From Elioraea sp. Yellowstone (GTDB lineage Bacteria > Pseudomonadota > Alphaproteobacteria > Acetobacterales > Acetobacteraceae), in assembly GCF_006704265.1 (NCBI RefSeq), contig NZ_VIKA01000018.1:1-36071 (forward strand): a stretch of 36,071 bases of DNA, in the 5' to 3' direction. Position 1 is the first letter of the stretch. Each line of letters opens with the position of its first letter. Positions 1-8,254 of the stretch are shown in pieces. The position numbers were made by a program, and so were the translations under genes. A model generated the notes under the pieces. The model was not told where the DNA came from. It did no database searches and saw only the letters and a program-made list of their open reading frames with translations.

Positions 1-247
1 GGGGGGGGGGGCCGTCCCCCCGGGGCCGCTACTCGGGGGGGGTATCCCCCGCCGTCTTGGGCGCCCCCCCCCCGCGGGGTTTTTTCCCGCCCCCCCCCCC
101 CCCCCCACCTCGGGGGGGGGGCCCCCCGCCCCCCCCGCGCCCCCCTGGAGGGTCCCCTCCCGTTGGTCGGGGGCCACGCGCGCCGACCAACGGGAGGCGC
201 GCCCTGCGGAGGGGGGTCTTGGGGGGGCGACCGTCGTCCCCCCAGCC
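1..247. other. Low-complexity G/C homopolymer contig end
   Basis: This stretch is made of long runs of G or C with almost no A/T and no believable coding frame. Normal coding sequence starts abruptly at the rlmE stop codon (248). The texture is that of a sequencing or assembly artefact at a contig end, mirrored at the other end of the window. A perfect 15-bp inverted repeat at 156-197 lies inside it and is listed separately. Confidence 0.8.
156..197. repeat. Perfect 15-bp inverted repeat, 12-nt loop
   Basis: The arms are cctcccgttggtcgg (156-170) and its exact reverse complement ccgaccaacgggagg (183-197), with a 12-nt loop. It lies about 50 nt downstream of the minus-strand rlmE stop, so it could be a transcription terminator stem, but there is no T-tract after it on either strand. 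Because it sits in poly-G/C noise, a fold-back read artefact is equally possible. Confidence 0.5.
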
Positions 248-904
248 CTACCTGAACCCCTGCGCCACCACGTAGGTCTCAGCGCTCTCCTTGCGGCTCG
301 CCGGCGGCTTCGCATGCCGCACGCTCGCGAAGCGCCGCTTCAGCGCGGCCAGCATCGTCCGCTCCGACCCGCCCTGGAACACCTTGCACACGAACGCCCC
401 GCCCGGCGCCAGCACCCGCAACGCCACATCCGTCGCCACCTCGGCGAGCGCCATGATGCGCAGATGGTCGGTCGCCGCATGGCCGGTCGTGTTCGGCGCC
501 ATGTCGGACAGCACCACGTCCGCCTTGCCGCCCAAGGCCGCGACCGCCGCCTCGGCCACCGCCGGATCGGTGAGATCCCCGCGCAGCACGGCCGCCCCCG
601 CGATCGGCTCGATCGGCAGCAGATCCACCGCCACCACGCCCGGCCCGGCGCGCTCCACCGCCACCTGCGTCCACCCACCGGGCGCGGCGCCGAGATCGAG
701 CACCCGCGCGCCCCGCCGCAGCAGGCGGAACCGGTCGTCGAGCTCGATCAACTTGAACGCCGCGCGCGAACGATACCCGGCCGCCTGGGCCGCGCGCACA
801 TAGGGGTCGTTGAGCTGGCGGGCGAGCCAGCGGACCGACGAGGGGTCCTTCCGCCGTGCCCCGCGAACCCTGACCGTGAGCCCGCGGCCGGGCCCGCCCT
901 TCAT
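248..904 (-). CDS. rlmE: 23S rRNA (uridine(2552)-2'-O)-methyltransferase RlmE (FtsJ/RrmJ)
   Basis: This 218-residue protein is a SAM-dependent enzyme that 2'-O-methylates U2552 in the A-loop of 23S rRNA during late 50S assembly. The SAM-binding motif LDLGAAPGGW is at residues 69-78, followed by the acidic VAVDLLP strand. The K-D-K-E catalytic tetrad of the family is intact: K51 (AAFK), D134 (SDMAPN), K174 (VCKVFQGG) and E209 (SAETYVVAQGF). Length and C-terminal ending match the family, so the gene is complete although it lies next to contig-end noise. Its ATG overlaps the stop of the upstream Ppx/GppA gene in an ATGA junction (901-904), implying translational coupling. The gppA-rlmE pair is common in Alphaproteobacteria. 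Confidence 0.95.
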   Translation of the reverse strand: MKGGPGRGLTVRVRGARRKDPSSVRWLARQLNDPYVRAAQAAGYRSRAAFKLIELDDRFRLLRRGARVLDLGAAPGGWTQVAVERAGPGVVAVDLLPIEPIAGAAVLRGDLTDPAVAEAAVAALGGKADVVLSDMAPNTTGHAATDHLRIMALAEVATDVALRVLAPGGAFVCKVFQGGSERTMLAALKRRFASVRHAKPPASRKESAETYVVAQGFR

Positions 905-1959
905 GCCGCAGGCGGACGGGCCGCCGGCGCCGGGCGCGGACGATCGGCGCGGCCGTTCCAGCGCCCCCGGTCGGCACGCATCAGGCGGATCAGCATCCCC
1001 TCGCGCAATCCCCGGTCGGCCACCGTCACCCGCGCCGCAGGCCAGAGCCGGCGGATGGCGGCGAACACCGCGCAGCCGGGCAGCACGAACTCCACCCGAC
1101 CCGGGCCGACGCAGGGATGCTGTGCGAGGCCCGGCCGGCCGAGCGCGCAGAGCGCGGCCAGCGCGTCGTCCGCCTCGGCCCCGGTCAGGGTGTGGCCGTC
1201 GATCAGCGCCCGCGAGTAGCGCGGCAGGCCGAGCGCCACTCCGGCCAGGGTGGTGACCGTCCCGGAGGTGCCGATCAGCCGCACGCCGCCGCGGCCGATC
1301 TCGTCGCCGATGCGGTGGATCTCGTCGAAGGGGCGGAAGGCGGCGACCGCATCCTCGACCATCGCCGCGAAGCCGTCGCAGGTGAAGGCGCGCTCGCCCC
1401 AGCGCTCGGCCAGCGTCACCACCCCCATCGGGATCGAGGCGTAGCCGATCACCTCGGAGGGAGGCTCGCCGCGGCGGCGCGCACGCAACCAGGCGAGCTC
1501 GGTCGAGCCGCCGCCGATGTCGAACAGCAGCGCGCGATGCTCGGGCCCCGCCAGCAGCGAGGCGCAGGACTCCACGGCAAGCTCCGCCTCCTCGCGCGGT
1601 CCGATCACCTCGAAATCGATCCCCGTGGCCTCGCGCACGCGGGCGAGGAAGCGCGCGCCGTTCGAGGCCTTGCGGCAGGCCTCGGTCGCGACCGCACGGA
1701 AACGGCGGGTCGGGCGGCGCGCGAGCCGGTCGGCGCAGACCGCAAGCGCGTCGAGCGCGCGTTCCATCGCGGCCTCGCAGAGCCGTCCCGTGCTGGCCAG
1801 CCCCTCGCCGAGCCGGACCATGCGCGAGAAGCTGTCGATCACCCGGAAGCCGCGGCTGAGCGGGGTCGCGACCAGCAGGCGGCAGTTGTTGGTGCCGAGG
1901 TCGAGGGCGGCATAGACGGGCGGCCCGGTATCGGTCGGCATATGCGGAAGCGCCTGCAT
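901..1959 (-). CDS. Ppx/GppA family phosphatase (exopolyphosphatase-like)
   Basis: This 352-residue protein belongs to the ASKHA-fold family that hydrolyses polyphosphate or pppGpp. The first phosphate-binding motif ALDLGTNNCRLLVA follows the N-terminus, and the second, LLFDIGGGSTELAWL, is in the middle. A TSGTVTTLAG stretch follows. The protein is the short type without a C-terminal HD domain, which is usual next to rlmE in Alphaproteobacteria. An in-frame ATG six codons later (1941) is an alternative start; neither has a strong Shine-Dalgarno. The sequence does not decide between polyphosphatase and pppGpp phosphatase. Confidence 0.9.
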   Translation of the reverse strand: MQALPHMPTDTGPPVYAALDLGTNNCRLLVATPLSRGFRVIDSFSRMVRLGEGLASTGRLCEAAMERALDALAVCADRLARRPTRRFRAVATEACRKASNGARFLARVREATGIDFEVIGPREEAELAVESCASLLAGPEHRALLFDIGGGSTELAWLRARRRGEPPSEVIGYASIPMGVVTLAERWGERAFTCDGFAAMVEDAVAAFRPFDEIHRIGDEIGRGGVRLIGTSGTVTTLAGVALGLPRYSRALIDGHTLTGAEADDALAALCALGRPGLAQHPCVGPGRVEFVLPGCAVFAAIRRLWPAARVTVADRGLREGMLIRLMRADRGRWNGRADRPRPAPAARPPAA

Positions 1960-2061
1960 GGCGGCGGTGGGGCCCTTGGATCCTCCATCATGATCGTGTG
2001 CCGAGCGGCCCGCGGCAAGCAGTTTGCTCGATCCGCGTGCGCGGCCCGCACCCGCCGCAGG

Positions 2062-3573
2062 TCACTCCGTGATCGCGTCCGCGGCGCGGCGCCCGCGCCG
2101 CTCGTTCCAGACCGACACCGCGAGGGAGGCGAGCATCAGCGCGAAGATCGTCAGCGCCACCGGGTGGTTCAGGATCTCGAGCGCGTTGCCCCCGGCGATC
2201 TGGTAGGCGCGGAGGAGCTCGGTCTCGATCAGCCGCCCCAGCAGCAGCCCGACCACGACCGCTGCGACCGGGTAGCCGTAGCGCGAGAGCTGCCAGCCGA
2301 GCACGGCGAAGGCAAGCAGCGTGATCGGCCCCGCGCTCGAGCCCTCGATCGCGAAGGCGCCCATCGTGGCGACCACCAGCACGCAGGGGATGAGGATGCG
2401 CAGCTGCACGCGCACGATCGCGCTGGCGACGAACACGAAGCCGGTGCCGATCACGGTCAGCAGCAGCGCCTGGGCGAAGTTGGAGAGGATGATCGCGTAG
2501 ACGATGTCGCGGTTCTGGTCGATGAAGCGCGGGCCGCCGACGACGTTGTGCATGGCGAAGGCGGCGAGCAGGATGGCGGTCGCGCCGCCGCCCGGGATGC
2601 CGAGCGCCAGCATGGTCGCCATCGCCCCGCCCTCGGAGCTCGAATTGGCGCTCTCCGAGGCGATCACGCCCTTCGGGTTGCCCTGGCCGAAGGTGTGCCC
2701 GTCCGGCGCAGTGCGTTTCGTCTCGGCATAGGACAGCAGGTTGGAGATCGAGGAGCCCACACCGGGGGTGGCGCCGATCAGGGCGCCGATCAGGGCGCCG
2801 CGCAGCATCGTGCCGGGATGGCGCAGCACCAGCCGGCCGCCATCGAGGATGCGGGCGAGGCTGATCCTGCGGTCCTCCTCCGCCTCGACCAGGAAGCGCG
2901 TGTTCACCAGCGCGAAAAGCTGGCTTGCCGCGAGCAGTCCGACCATCGCCGGGATGGTCGGGATGCCGTCGAGCAGCCAAGGGATGCCGAGCGTGCCGCG
3001 CATGTAGCCGGCGGTGTTCATTCCCACGGTGCCGAACAGCACGCCCAGCCCGGCGGCGAACAGGCCGCGGCTGACCGATGTCCCGCCCAGCGAGCCGAGC
3101 AGCACCATGCCCCAGATGCCGACCGCGACCATCTCGAAGGGTCCCATCTTCAGGACCATCTCGGCGAGCGGCTGCACGAGCACGAACAGCACCATGTAGC
3201 TCAGCAGCACGCCGATGCAGGAGGCGAAGAGGGCGGCCCCGAGCGCCTCGTTGTGCCGGCCCTGGCGTGCCATCGGGTAGCCGTCGAAGGTGGTGGCGAC
3301 TGCCGAGGAGGTGCCGGGGATCCCCATCAGCACGGCGGGTACCGACCCGCCGAATCCGGCGCCCGTATAGACCGAGGTCAGGAAGATGATCGCCGGCAGG
3401 AAGTCCATGTAGAGTGTTGCGGGCAGGACGAGCGCCATCGCCATCGACACCGACACGCCCGGGATCGCGCCGAAGACCAGGCCGATCAGCAGGCCGGGGA
3501 CGACCCAGATCCAGGCGTCGAGTGAACTGGACAGCAGGCTGAGGGCCGAGCCGGCCGCCGGCAGGTCGATCAT
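2062..3573 (-). CDS. tctA: Tripartite tricarboxylate transporter, large permease TctA (set 1)
   Basis: This 503-residue polytopic membrane protein is the ion-coupled permease of a TTT transporter, which takes up di-/tricarboxylates or aromatic acids handed over by a periplasmic TctC protein. The internal duplication typical of TctA is visible: a GAIPGVSVSMAMAL motif near residue 35 and GATPGVGSSISNLLSY near residue 260, each followed by conserved GIPGTSSAVATTFDGYPMA or ALGIPGGGATAILL stretches. About 11-12 hydrophobic segments can be seen. It is the last gene of the minus-strand tctC-tctB-tctA operon, 7 nt after tctB. The substrate cannot be read from the permease. Confidence 0.95.
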   Translation of the reverse strand: MIDLPAAGSALSLLSSSLDAWIWVVPGLLIGLVFGAIPGVSVSMAMALVLPATLYMDFLPAIIFLTSVYTGAGFGGSVPAVLMGIPGTSSAVATTFDGYPMARQGRHNEALGAALFASCIGVLLSYMVLFVLVQPLAEMVLKMGPFEMVAVGIWGMVLLGSLGGTSVSRGLFAAGLGVLFGTVGMNTAGYMRGTLGIPWLLDGIPTIPAMVGLLAASQLFALVNTRFLVEAEEDRRISLARILDGGRLVLRHPGTMLRGALIGALIGATPGVGSSISNLLSYAETKRTAPDGHTFGQGNPKGVIASESANSSSEGGAMATMLALGIPGGGATAILLAAFAMHNVVGGPRFIDQNRDIVYAIILSNFAQALLLTVIGTGFVFVASAIVRVQLRILIPCVLVVATMGAFAIEGSSAGPITLLAFAVLGWQLSRYGYPVAAVVVGLLLGRLIETELLRAYQIAGGNALEILNHPVALTIFALMLASLAVSVWNERRGRRAADAITE

Positions 3574-3580
3574 GCCGCGC

Positions 3581-4051
3581 TCACAGGATCGCCGTGGTCA
3601 GCGGATAGGGGATCATCGCCTTGAAGGCGAGGATCACGCCAGCGGCGAAGGCGGGCGGGAACAGCACGAGCATCAGCGGCCGCCGCTCGCCGCCGATCGC
3701 GAGCCCCGCCAACACGAAGGCCCAGGCGGCGACGTCGTAGCCGATCGTCTCCAGCCCGGCGATGTAGAGCGCGAAGGCGCCGACCATGGCGCCGACCTTC
3801 AGCCGCTCCGGCCAAGTACCCTCCGGACCGTCCTGAGATGCGCCGGCCGTCCGCCTGACGCAGCCCCAGGCGATCACCGCCCAGAGCGCCAGCACCAGGA
3901 TCGCGGTCGGCTGGAGCAGGAGCAGGTTGTGCGGGCTGAGCGAGACCGCGCGCGCCTCGATCAGATAGGCCAGAACGCCGGCGGCGAGCGCGGTGACGAG
4001 GGCGAGATGGCCCCAGGCGATGCGCCGTGCCGGCGCGTCCTGCCCCGTCAC
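3581..4051 (-). CDS. tctB: Tripartite tricarboxylate transporter, small permease TctB (set 1)
   Basis: This 156-residue protein has four hydrophobic segments (about 14-30, 45-62, 88-104 and 118-150), the layout of the poorly conserved TctB subunit that partners TctA. The identification rests on size, topology and its position between tctC (14 nt upstream) and tctA (7 nt downstream). The linker between segments 2 and 3 is charged and Gly/Pro-rich. TctB is needed for transport in characterised TTT systems but has no known catalytic residues. Confidence 0.88.
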   Translation of the reverse strand: MTGQDAPARRIAWGHLALVTALAAGVLAYLIEARAVSLSPHNLLLLQPTAILVLALWAVIAWGCVRRTAGASQDGPEGTWPERLKVGAMVGAFALYIAGLETIGYDVAAWAFVLAGLAIGGERRPLMLVLFPPAFAAGVILAFKAMIPYPLTTAIL

Positions 4052-4065
4052 GCGCGCCCCCGTTC

Positions 4066-5073
4066 TCAGCTCGCCTTCAGGAGATCGGCGTATTTCGCCA
4101 TGGTGCGGTGGGTGGCGAGATATGCCCGGTTCGACGCTTCCGGCCCGTACCAGGTGGTGGCGAGCTGCTGGCCCTTGAGTGTCGCGACACAGTCCGGGTC
4201 CTTGGTCGCGCGCTCGATCGCCGCCTCGAGGATCCTGTACCGCTCGGGCATCTTCTCGACGAAGCGGCGCAGCACGACGAAGCCGCGCTGCGAGCCGGCG
4301 ACGAACTCGGGCTCGAAGCCGTGCTGCTTGGCGTGATCGGTGATCAGCTTCGTCTCCTCGAAGCCCTCGAACTTCTCCTCGTCGAACATCAGCAGCGGAC
4401 GGATGCGCTCCTTGATCGGCAGGAAGCCCTCGGCGCCGACGAGGCCGATATCGACATGCCCGCCCATGGTGGCAGTGCGGGCCGGGCCGCCACCGTCATA
4501 GGTGACGATGCGCATCCTCGACCGGTCGATGCCGTGCGCCTGCACCAGGAGCGCAAGGTTGACGAGATCCGCCGAGGCGGGCTGCACGCCGACGGTCAGT
4601 GCGGCCGGGTTGGCCTTCAGCGCCGCGACCGCCGCGTCGATCGAGGCGGTCGGTTTCGTGGTCGCCGTCGCGCAGAGCGTGGCATCGCGCGAGGGCAGGT
4701 TGATCATCCAGAAGTCCTCGGCCTTGTAGGGTGCGTTGCGCAGCAGGATCGACAGCGGGATATAGGGTGCTGCCGAGTGCATCATGATCATGTAGCCGTC
4801 GTCGGGCTGCTGGAGGTAGAAGGTGTTACCCAGAACCGTTCCGCCGCCGGGCCGGTTGATGACGGTCACCGGCTGGCCGAGCTGCTTGGCGAGGAACGGC
4901 GCGAAGGCGCGCGCGTAGCGGTCGTTGTAGCCGCCGGTGGCGAAGGGCACGAGGATCGTCACCGGCCGGTCGGGGTAGGTCTGGGCGCGCAGCGGCAGGG
5001 GGGCGGCGAGGGCGGCGCCGGCGGCGAGGCCGAGCGTGGCACGACGCGAGAGGGTGAACTTGTCCGACCTCAT
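4066..5073 (-). CDS. tctC: TTT periplasmic substrate-binding protein TctC/Bug family (set 1)
   Basis: This 335-residue protein has a Tat-like signal peptide (SRRATLGLAAGAALAAPLP, cleavage near LRAQ-TYPDRP). The mature domain opens with the family signature YPDRPVTILVPFATGG and continues with VTVINRPGGGTVLGN. Bug proteins bind carboxylates through backbone and water contacts and pass them to TctAB. It is the first gene of the minus-strand TTT operon. A palindromic operator-like site lies 83-96 nt upstream of its start (5156-5169), so its transcription is probably controlled by the GntR protein at 9248-9934. It is only distantly similar to the second TctC at 12124, suggesting a different ligand or affinity. 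Confidence 0.93.
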   Translation of the reverse strand: MRSDKFTLSRRATLGLAAGAALAAPLPLRAQTYPDRPVTILVPFATGGYNDRYARAFAPFLAKQLGQPVTVINRPGGGTVLGNTFYLQQPDDGYMIMMHSAAPYIPLSILLRNAPYKAEDFWMINLPSRDATLCATATTKPTASIDAAVAALKANPAALTVGVQPASADLVNLALLVQAHGIDRSRMRIVTYDGGGPARTATMGGHVDIGLVGAEGFLPIKERIRPLLMFDEEKFEGFEETKLITDHAKQHGFEPEFVAGSQRGFVVLRRFVEKMPERYRILEAAIERATKDPDCVATLKGQQLATTWYGPEASNRAYLATHRTMAKYADLLKAS

Positions 5074-5155
5074 CGATGGATCCTCCCTTGGGTCACGGCG
5101 CGGTCCGCCGTCTTGGCTGCATGCTGGCCTGCTCTCTCTACGGGGTCAAAGTGTC

Positions 5156-5169
5156 AACCGTCAACGGTT
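5156..5169 (+). promoter_or_regulatory. Putative GntR operator, site A
   Basis: AACCGTCAACGGTT is a palindrome with perfect 6-bp arms around a CA centre. It lies in the divergent region between tctC set 1 (minus, start 5073) and the AbrB-family gene (plus). It aligns with the sites at 5226-5239, 8192-8205 and 9972-9985. It is the copy nearer to tctC. That the neighbouring GntR protein binds it is inferred from repetition and position. Confidence 0.65.
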
Positions 5170-5225
5170 TGCGGCCTCCCCAGTGCCGTGCGCGGAGCGC
5201 AAGCCGATCGCGGATGACCCGTCAT

Positions 5226-5239
5226 GTCTGTCGACGGTT
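5226..5239 (-). promoter_or_regulatory. Putative GntR operator, site B
   Basis: Read on the minus strand this is AACCGTCGACAGAC, matching site A at the first seven positions. On the plus strand the region also forms an imperfect palindrome, ctgtcgacggttgacag (5228-5244), with 7 of 8 paired positions. It is 60 nt upstream of the preferred ATG of the AbrB-family gene. Sites A and B are centred 70 bp apart, near seven helical turns, so cooperative binding is possible. Confidence 0.6.
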
Positions 5240-5298
5240 GACAGTTTTGCCGGGTGAGCGAACCCTCCCTTGTCCCCTGGCCAGCCCACCGCCCCCGC

Positions 5299-6399
5299 AT
5301 GAGCGACGCTTCCAAGCACCGATCGCCGGCACAGGCCGCATCCGCTCCGACCGGACGGCTCGCCCCGATCGCGCTGGCGGCCGCGCTCGGCGTGGCCGGC
5401 GGCGCGATCGCCTGGAGGCTCGGGGTGCCGCTCGCCTGGATGATCGGGCCGATGGTCGCGACCGCAGCGGCGAGCCTGGCGGGGTGGCGGCTCGTGCCCG
5501 TGCCGATGGGGCGCGAGCTCGGCCAGGCGGTGGTCGGAGTGGCGATCGGGCTGCGCATGACCCCCGCCGTGCTGGCGAGCGTCACCGCGCTGACGCCGGC
5601 GATCGCGCTGGCGACGCTCGGCGTGATCGCCACCACCACGCTCGCCGCGTTCCTGCTGCGCCCGCTCGGTCGCGTCGATGCGCGCACCGCGTTCTTCGCG
5701 ACGGCCGCCGCCGGCATGGCCGACATGGCGATCGTCGCGCGCCGCCACGGCGGCGATGCGGATGCGGTGGCGACCGTGCATGCGATCCGCGTGGCCGCGA
5801 TCGTGCTGGTGGTGCCGGTGCTGGCGGTGGCCTTCGGAAGCGGTGGCACGGTCGAGGACACGGCGCCGGCGGGTGCGCATCCGCTCGCGCTGTTGCCGGT
5901 GCTCGCGCTCGCCGTGCTCTGCGCCCGCGCGCTGAAGCCGCTGGGCTTCCCCAATCCCTGGCTGGTCGGGCCGATGATCGGCACGGCGGTGTTCGCGGCG
6001 CTCGACCCGTTCCCGGTCGTGGTGCCGTGGATCGCACTCGTGCTGGCGCAGCTCGCGATCGGCATCGCGCTGGGGACGCGGTTCCAGCGCGAGAGCCTGG
6101 CGCGCCTGCCGCGCGTCGCCTTGGCCGGCGCGGCGATCGCGGGCCTGCTGATCGTCGCGGCGGCGGCCGGCGCGGCCGTGCTGTCGGCCGCCGCCGGGCT
6201 GCCCCCCACGGTCGCGTTCCTCTCGCTCGCGCCGGCCGGCATCACCGAGATGGTGCTGACCGCGAAGATCATGCGGCTCGACGCCACGGTGGTGACCGCG
6301 TTCCAGGTCGTGCGGATCGCCGTCATTGCCGTGACGATCCTGCCGATGTACCGGCTCTACGGGCTCCTGGCGAGGAGGGTGCATGGATCTGCGATATGA
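5299..6399 (+). CDS. AbrB family membrane protein (PF05145)
   Basis: This 366-residue, very hydrophobic protein has two similar halves, the layout of the AbrB-duplication family (often mislabelled ammonia monooxygenase). The first half carries GVPLAWMIGPMVATAAASL and MGRELGQAVVGVAIGLRM, and the second repeats the pattern as LGFPNPWLVGPMIGTAVF and LAQLAIGIALGTRFQ. About 10-11 membrane segments can be seen. Members often occur beside TTT transporters, but the transported substrate, if any, is unknown. I chose the ATG at 5299; an in-frame GTG at 5254 would add 15 non-hydrophobic residues and sit only 15 nt from operator site B. Neither has a good ribosome-binding site. The 3' end overlaps the SDR gene by 17 nt. 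Confidence 0.85.
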   Translation: MSDASKHRSPAQAASAPTGRLAPIALAAALGVAGGAIAWRLGVPLAWMIGPMVATAAASLAGWRLVPVPMGRELGQAVVGVAIGLRMTPAVLASVTALTPAIALATLGVIATTTLAAFLLRPLGRVDARTAFFATAAAGMADMAIVARRHGGDADAVATVHAIRVAAIVLVVPVLAVAFGSGGTVEDTAPAGAHPLALLPVLALAVLCARALKPLGFPNPWLVGPMIGTAVFAALDPFPVVVPWIALVLAQLAIGIALGTRFQRESLARLPRVALAGAAIAGLLIVAAAAGAAVLSAAAGLPPTVAFLSLAPAGITEMVLTAKIMRLDATVVTAFQVVRIAVIAVTILPMYRLYGLLARRVHGSAI

Positions 6400-7174
6400 C
6401 GGCCGCCGCGTCCTGGTGGTGGGCGCCTCGGCCGGGATCGGTCTTGCGACGGCGGAGCTCCTGGCGGCCGAGGGGGCGCGGCTCGTGATCGCCGCGCGCT
6501 CGGCCGAGGGAATCGCGGCCGCGGCCGACAGGATCGCGCGCGCGGCCGGCCACCGTCCCGGCACCGCCTCGGCCGACATCACGCTCCCCGGCGAGGCCGA
6601 GCGTCTGGTCGCTGCGGCGGTGGCGGATCTCGGGGGGCTGGATGCCCTGGTCGATTGCGTCGGCGGGTCAATCCGCGCGCGCTTCGAAGAGCTGAGCGAC
6701 GCCGACTGGCAGGACAATTATGCGTTCAATGTGCTCTCGGCCGTGCGACTGGTGCGTGCGGCGCTGCCGTCATTGCGTGCCGGGCGCGATCCGGCGCTGG
6801 TGATCCTGGGCGCGGCGTCGGCGCGCATGCCGTATCCCAACCAGATCGTGTCCAACGTGCACAAGGCGGGGCTGCTGGCGCTGGTGAAGACGCTTGCGGC
6901 CGAACTCGCGCCTGAGGGCATCCGGGTGAACGCGGTGGCGCCGGGGCGTACGCTGACACGGCTCTGGACCGAGCGCGCGGACCGGCTCGCGGCCGAGCGC
7001 GGCACGACGCGCGATGCGGTGATCGCCGAGTTCGCGCACGAGATCCCGCTCGGCCGCTTCGGCGCGCCGGACGAGGTGGCGGCGATGGTGGTCTGGCTCG
7101 CGAGCCCGCGCGCGAGCTACGTCACCGGCCAGACCGTGAACGTGGACGGCGGCATCGCGCGCGGCCTGCCGTAG
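6383..7174 (+). CDS. SDR family protein lacking the catalytic Tyr (sdr1)
   Basis: This 263-residue Rossmann-fold protein has the cofactor motif GASAGIG (14-20), a VDCVGG equivalent of NNAG near residue 90, and the C-terminal family ending YVTGQTVNVDGG. The YxxxK site is altered: around the conserved K161 the sequence is SNVHKAG, so the usual Tyr at K-4 is Ser157. Some SDR subgroups share this change, so it may be native to the family, but the classical proton-relay chemistry cannot be assumed. It is probably an NAD(P)-dependent dehydrogenase or a non-canonical SDR of the pathway. It overlaps the AbrB-family gene, so it is co-transcribed, and it ends 4 nt from the convergent hydrolase gene. 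Confidence 0.85.
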   Translation: MDLRYDGRRVLVVGASAGIGLATAELLAAEGARLVIAARSAEGIAAAADRIARAAGHRPGTASADITLPGEAERLVAAAVADLGGLDALVDCVGGSIRARFEELSDADWQDNYAFNVLSAVRLVRAALPSLRAGRDPALVILGAASARMPYPNQIVSNVHKAGLLALVKTLAAELAPEGIRVNAVAPGRTLTRLWTERADRLAAERGTTRDAVIAEFAHEIPLGRFGAPDEVAAMVVWLASPRASYVTGQTVNVDGGIARGLP

Positions 7175-7178
7175 CGCC

Positions 7179-8141
7179 TCAGCCCGCGAACGGCACCGGC
7201 TCGGCGCCGGCGAAGAAGCGCCAGAACGCATCGTACACCAGATCGGGCCGGTGCTCGGCGGGGTAGTGCCCGGTGGGGATCGCCCAGCCCCGCAGATCCG
7301 GCGCCCATGGACGCCACGCGTCCAGCACCTTGAAGTGCCGACCGCAATGGCTGTTCGAACCCCACAGCACCAGAACCGGACAGGCGATCGTCTTCCTGCC
7401 GAAATCGTCCGAGTCCATCGCGAAATCCACCGTCACGGTGGCGCGATAGTCCTCGCACACGGCGTGGATCTGTTCCGGCGTGGTGCAGCGCACGTATTCC
7501 GCCATCGCCTCGGCCGAGAAGATCTCCAGCCCCACGCCCTTCTTGTTCAGCTTGTAGCTGATGTAGTAGGGCAGGTCGGCGCAGAGCAGCCTCTCGGGGA
7601 AGGGGGCCTTCTGCGCCATGAACATCCAATGGTAGCTCTCCAGCGCCCAGCCGAGCGAGATGTTGGTCAGCACGTGATGCGTCGGCACGATGTCGAGCGC
7701 GGCGAAGCGCGTCACGACATCCGCGTGGTCGAGCGCCATGCGGAAACCGACGCGCGCGCCGCGGTCATGCCCGGCGACCGCGAACCGGTCGAAGCCCAGT
7801 TCGCGCATCACCGCGCGGTTGTCCTCGGCCATCGCCCGGAACGAGTAGCCCGCATGATCCTCGCCGCCCGGCGGCTTGTCGCTGTCGCCGTAGCCGCGCA
7901 GATCGGCCGCGACGACCGTGAAGCCCTGGGCGAGCGAGGGCGCGATCTTGTGCCAGGAGACCAGCGTCAGCGGGTTGCCGTGCAGGAGCAGGAGCGGCGG
8001 CCCCGACCCGCCGACCGCCACATTGATGCCCACCCCGCCCACGACGATGCGTCGGCGCGCGAAGCCGGGCAGAAGTTCCCTGCCCCAGGGGATGAGCGGC
8101 GGCGGCACGGCGGGGTCCGGGCGCGGCAGGTCGTGGGGCAT
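7179..8141 (-). CDS. Alpha/beta hydrolase, haloacetate (fluoroacetate) dehalogenase-like
   Basis: This 320-residue alpha/beta-hydrolase has an Asp nucleophile. The HGNP oxyanion motif is at 54-57, the nucleophile elbow GHDRGAR gives D126, the acid is D150 (LDIVPT), and the base is H292 (TGHYPAEHRP). Residues that bind the carboxylate and halide in fluoroacetate dehalogenases appear conserved: Arg127 and Arg130 after the nucleophile, the H171-W172 pair in the cap, and a YRA motif. The extra halide-contacting cap Trp of that family is not evident. Typical members release halide from haloacetates, but relatives hydrolyse epoxides or C-C bonds. The gene stands alone on the minus strand, divergent from pdxA with operator site C between them. 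The real substrate is unknown. Confidence 0.85.
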   Translation of the reverse strand: MPHDLPRPDPAVPPPLIPWGRELLPGFARRRIVVGGVGINVAVGGSGPPLLLLHGNPLTLVSWHKIAPSLAQGFTVVAADLRGYGDSDKPPGGEDHAGYSFRAMAEDNRAVMRELGFDRFAVAGHDRGARVGFRMALDHADVVTRFAALDIVPTHHVLTNISLGWALESYHWMFMAQKAPFPERLLCADLPYYISYKLNKKGVGLEIFSAEAMAEYVRCTTPEQIHAVCEDYRATVTVDFAMDSDDFGRKTIACPVLVLWGSNSHCGRHFKVLDAWRPWAPDLRGWAIPTGHYPAEHRPDLVYDAFWRFFAGAEPVPFAG

Positions 8142-8191
8142 GGCGGTCTCCTCGGGGTGGTGCAGCGGATGACGCGTCCGGGGGTGCTGTC

Positions 8192-8205
8192 AACTGTCCG
8201 CTGTT
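8192..8205 (+). promoter_or_regulatory. Putative GntR operator, site C
   Basis: AACTGTCCGCTGTT aligns with sites A, B and D, and the wider sequence forms GTCAAC-(8 nt)-GTTGAC (8189-8208). It sits between the divergent starts of the dehalogenase-like hydrolase (8141) and the pdxA-like gene (8255), where it could control both. Confidence 0.6.
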
Positions 8206-8254
8206 GACCCGCAGCGGCTCCTCCGCTTCCCTGCCCCCCCGACAGGAGGGTTCG

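Noticed and set aside
1117-3525. Long plus-strand open frame opposite gppA and tctA
   Set aside because: Crosses two unrelated minus-strand genes and an intergenic gap; composition is typical of antisense frames in this DNA.
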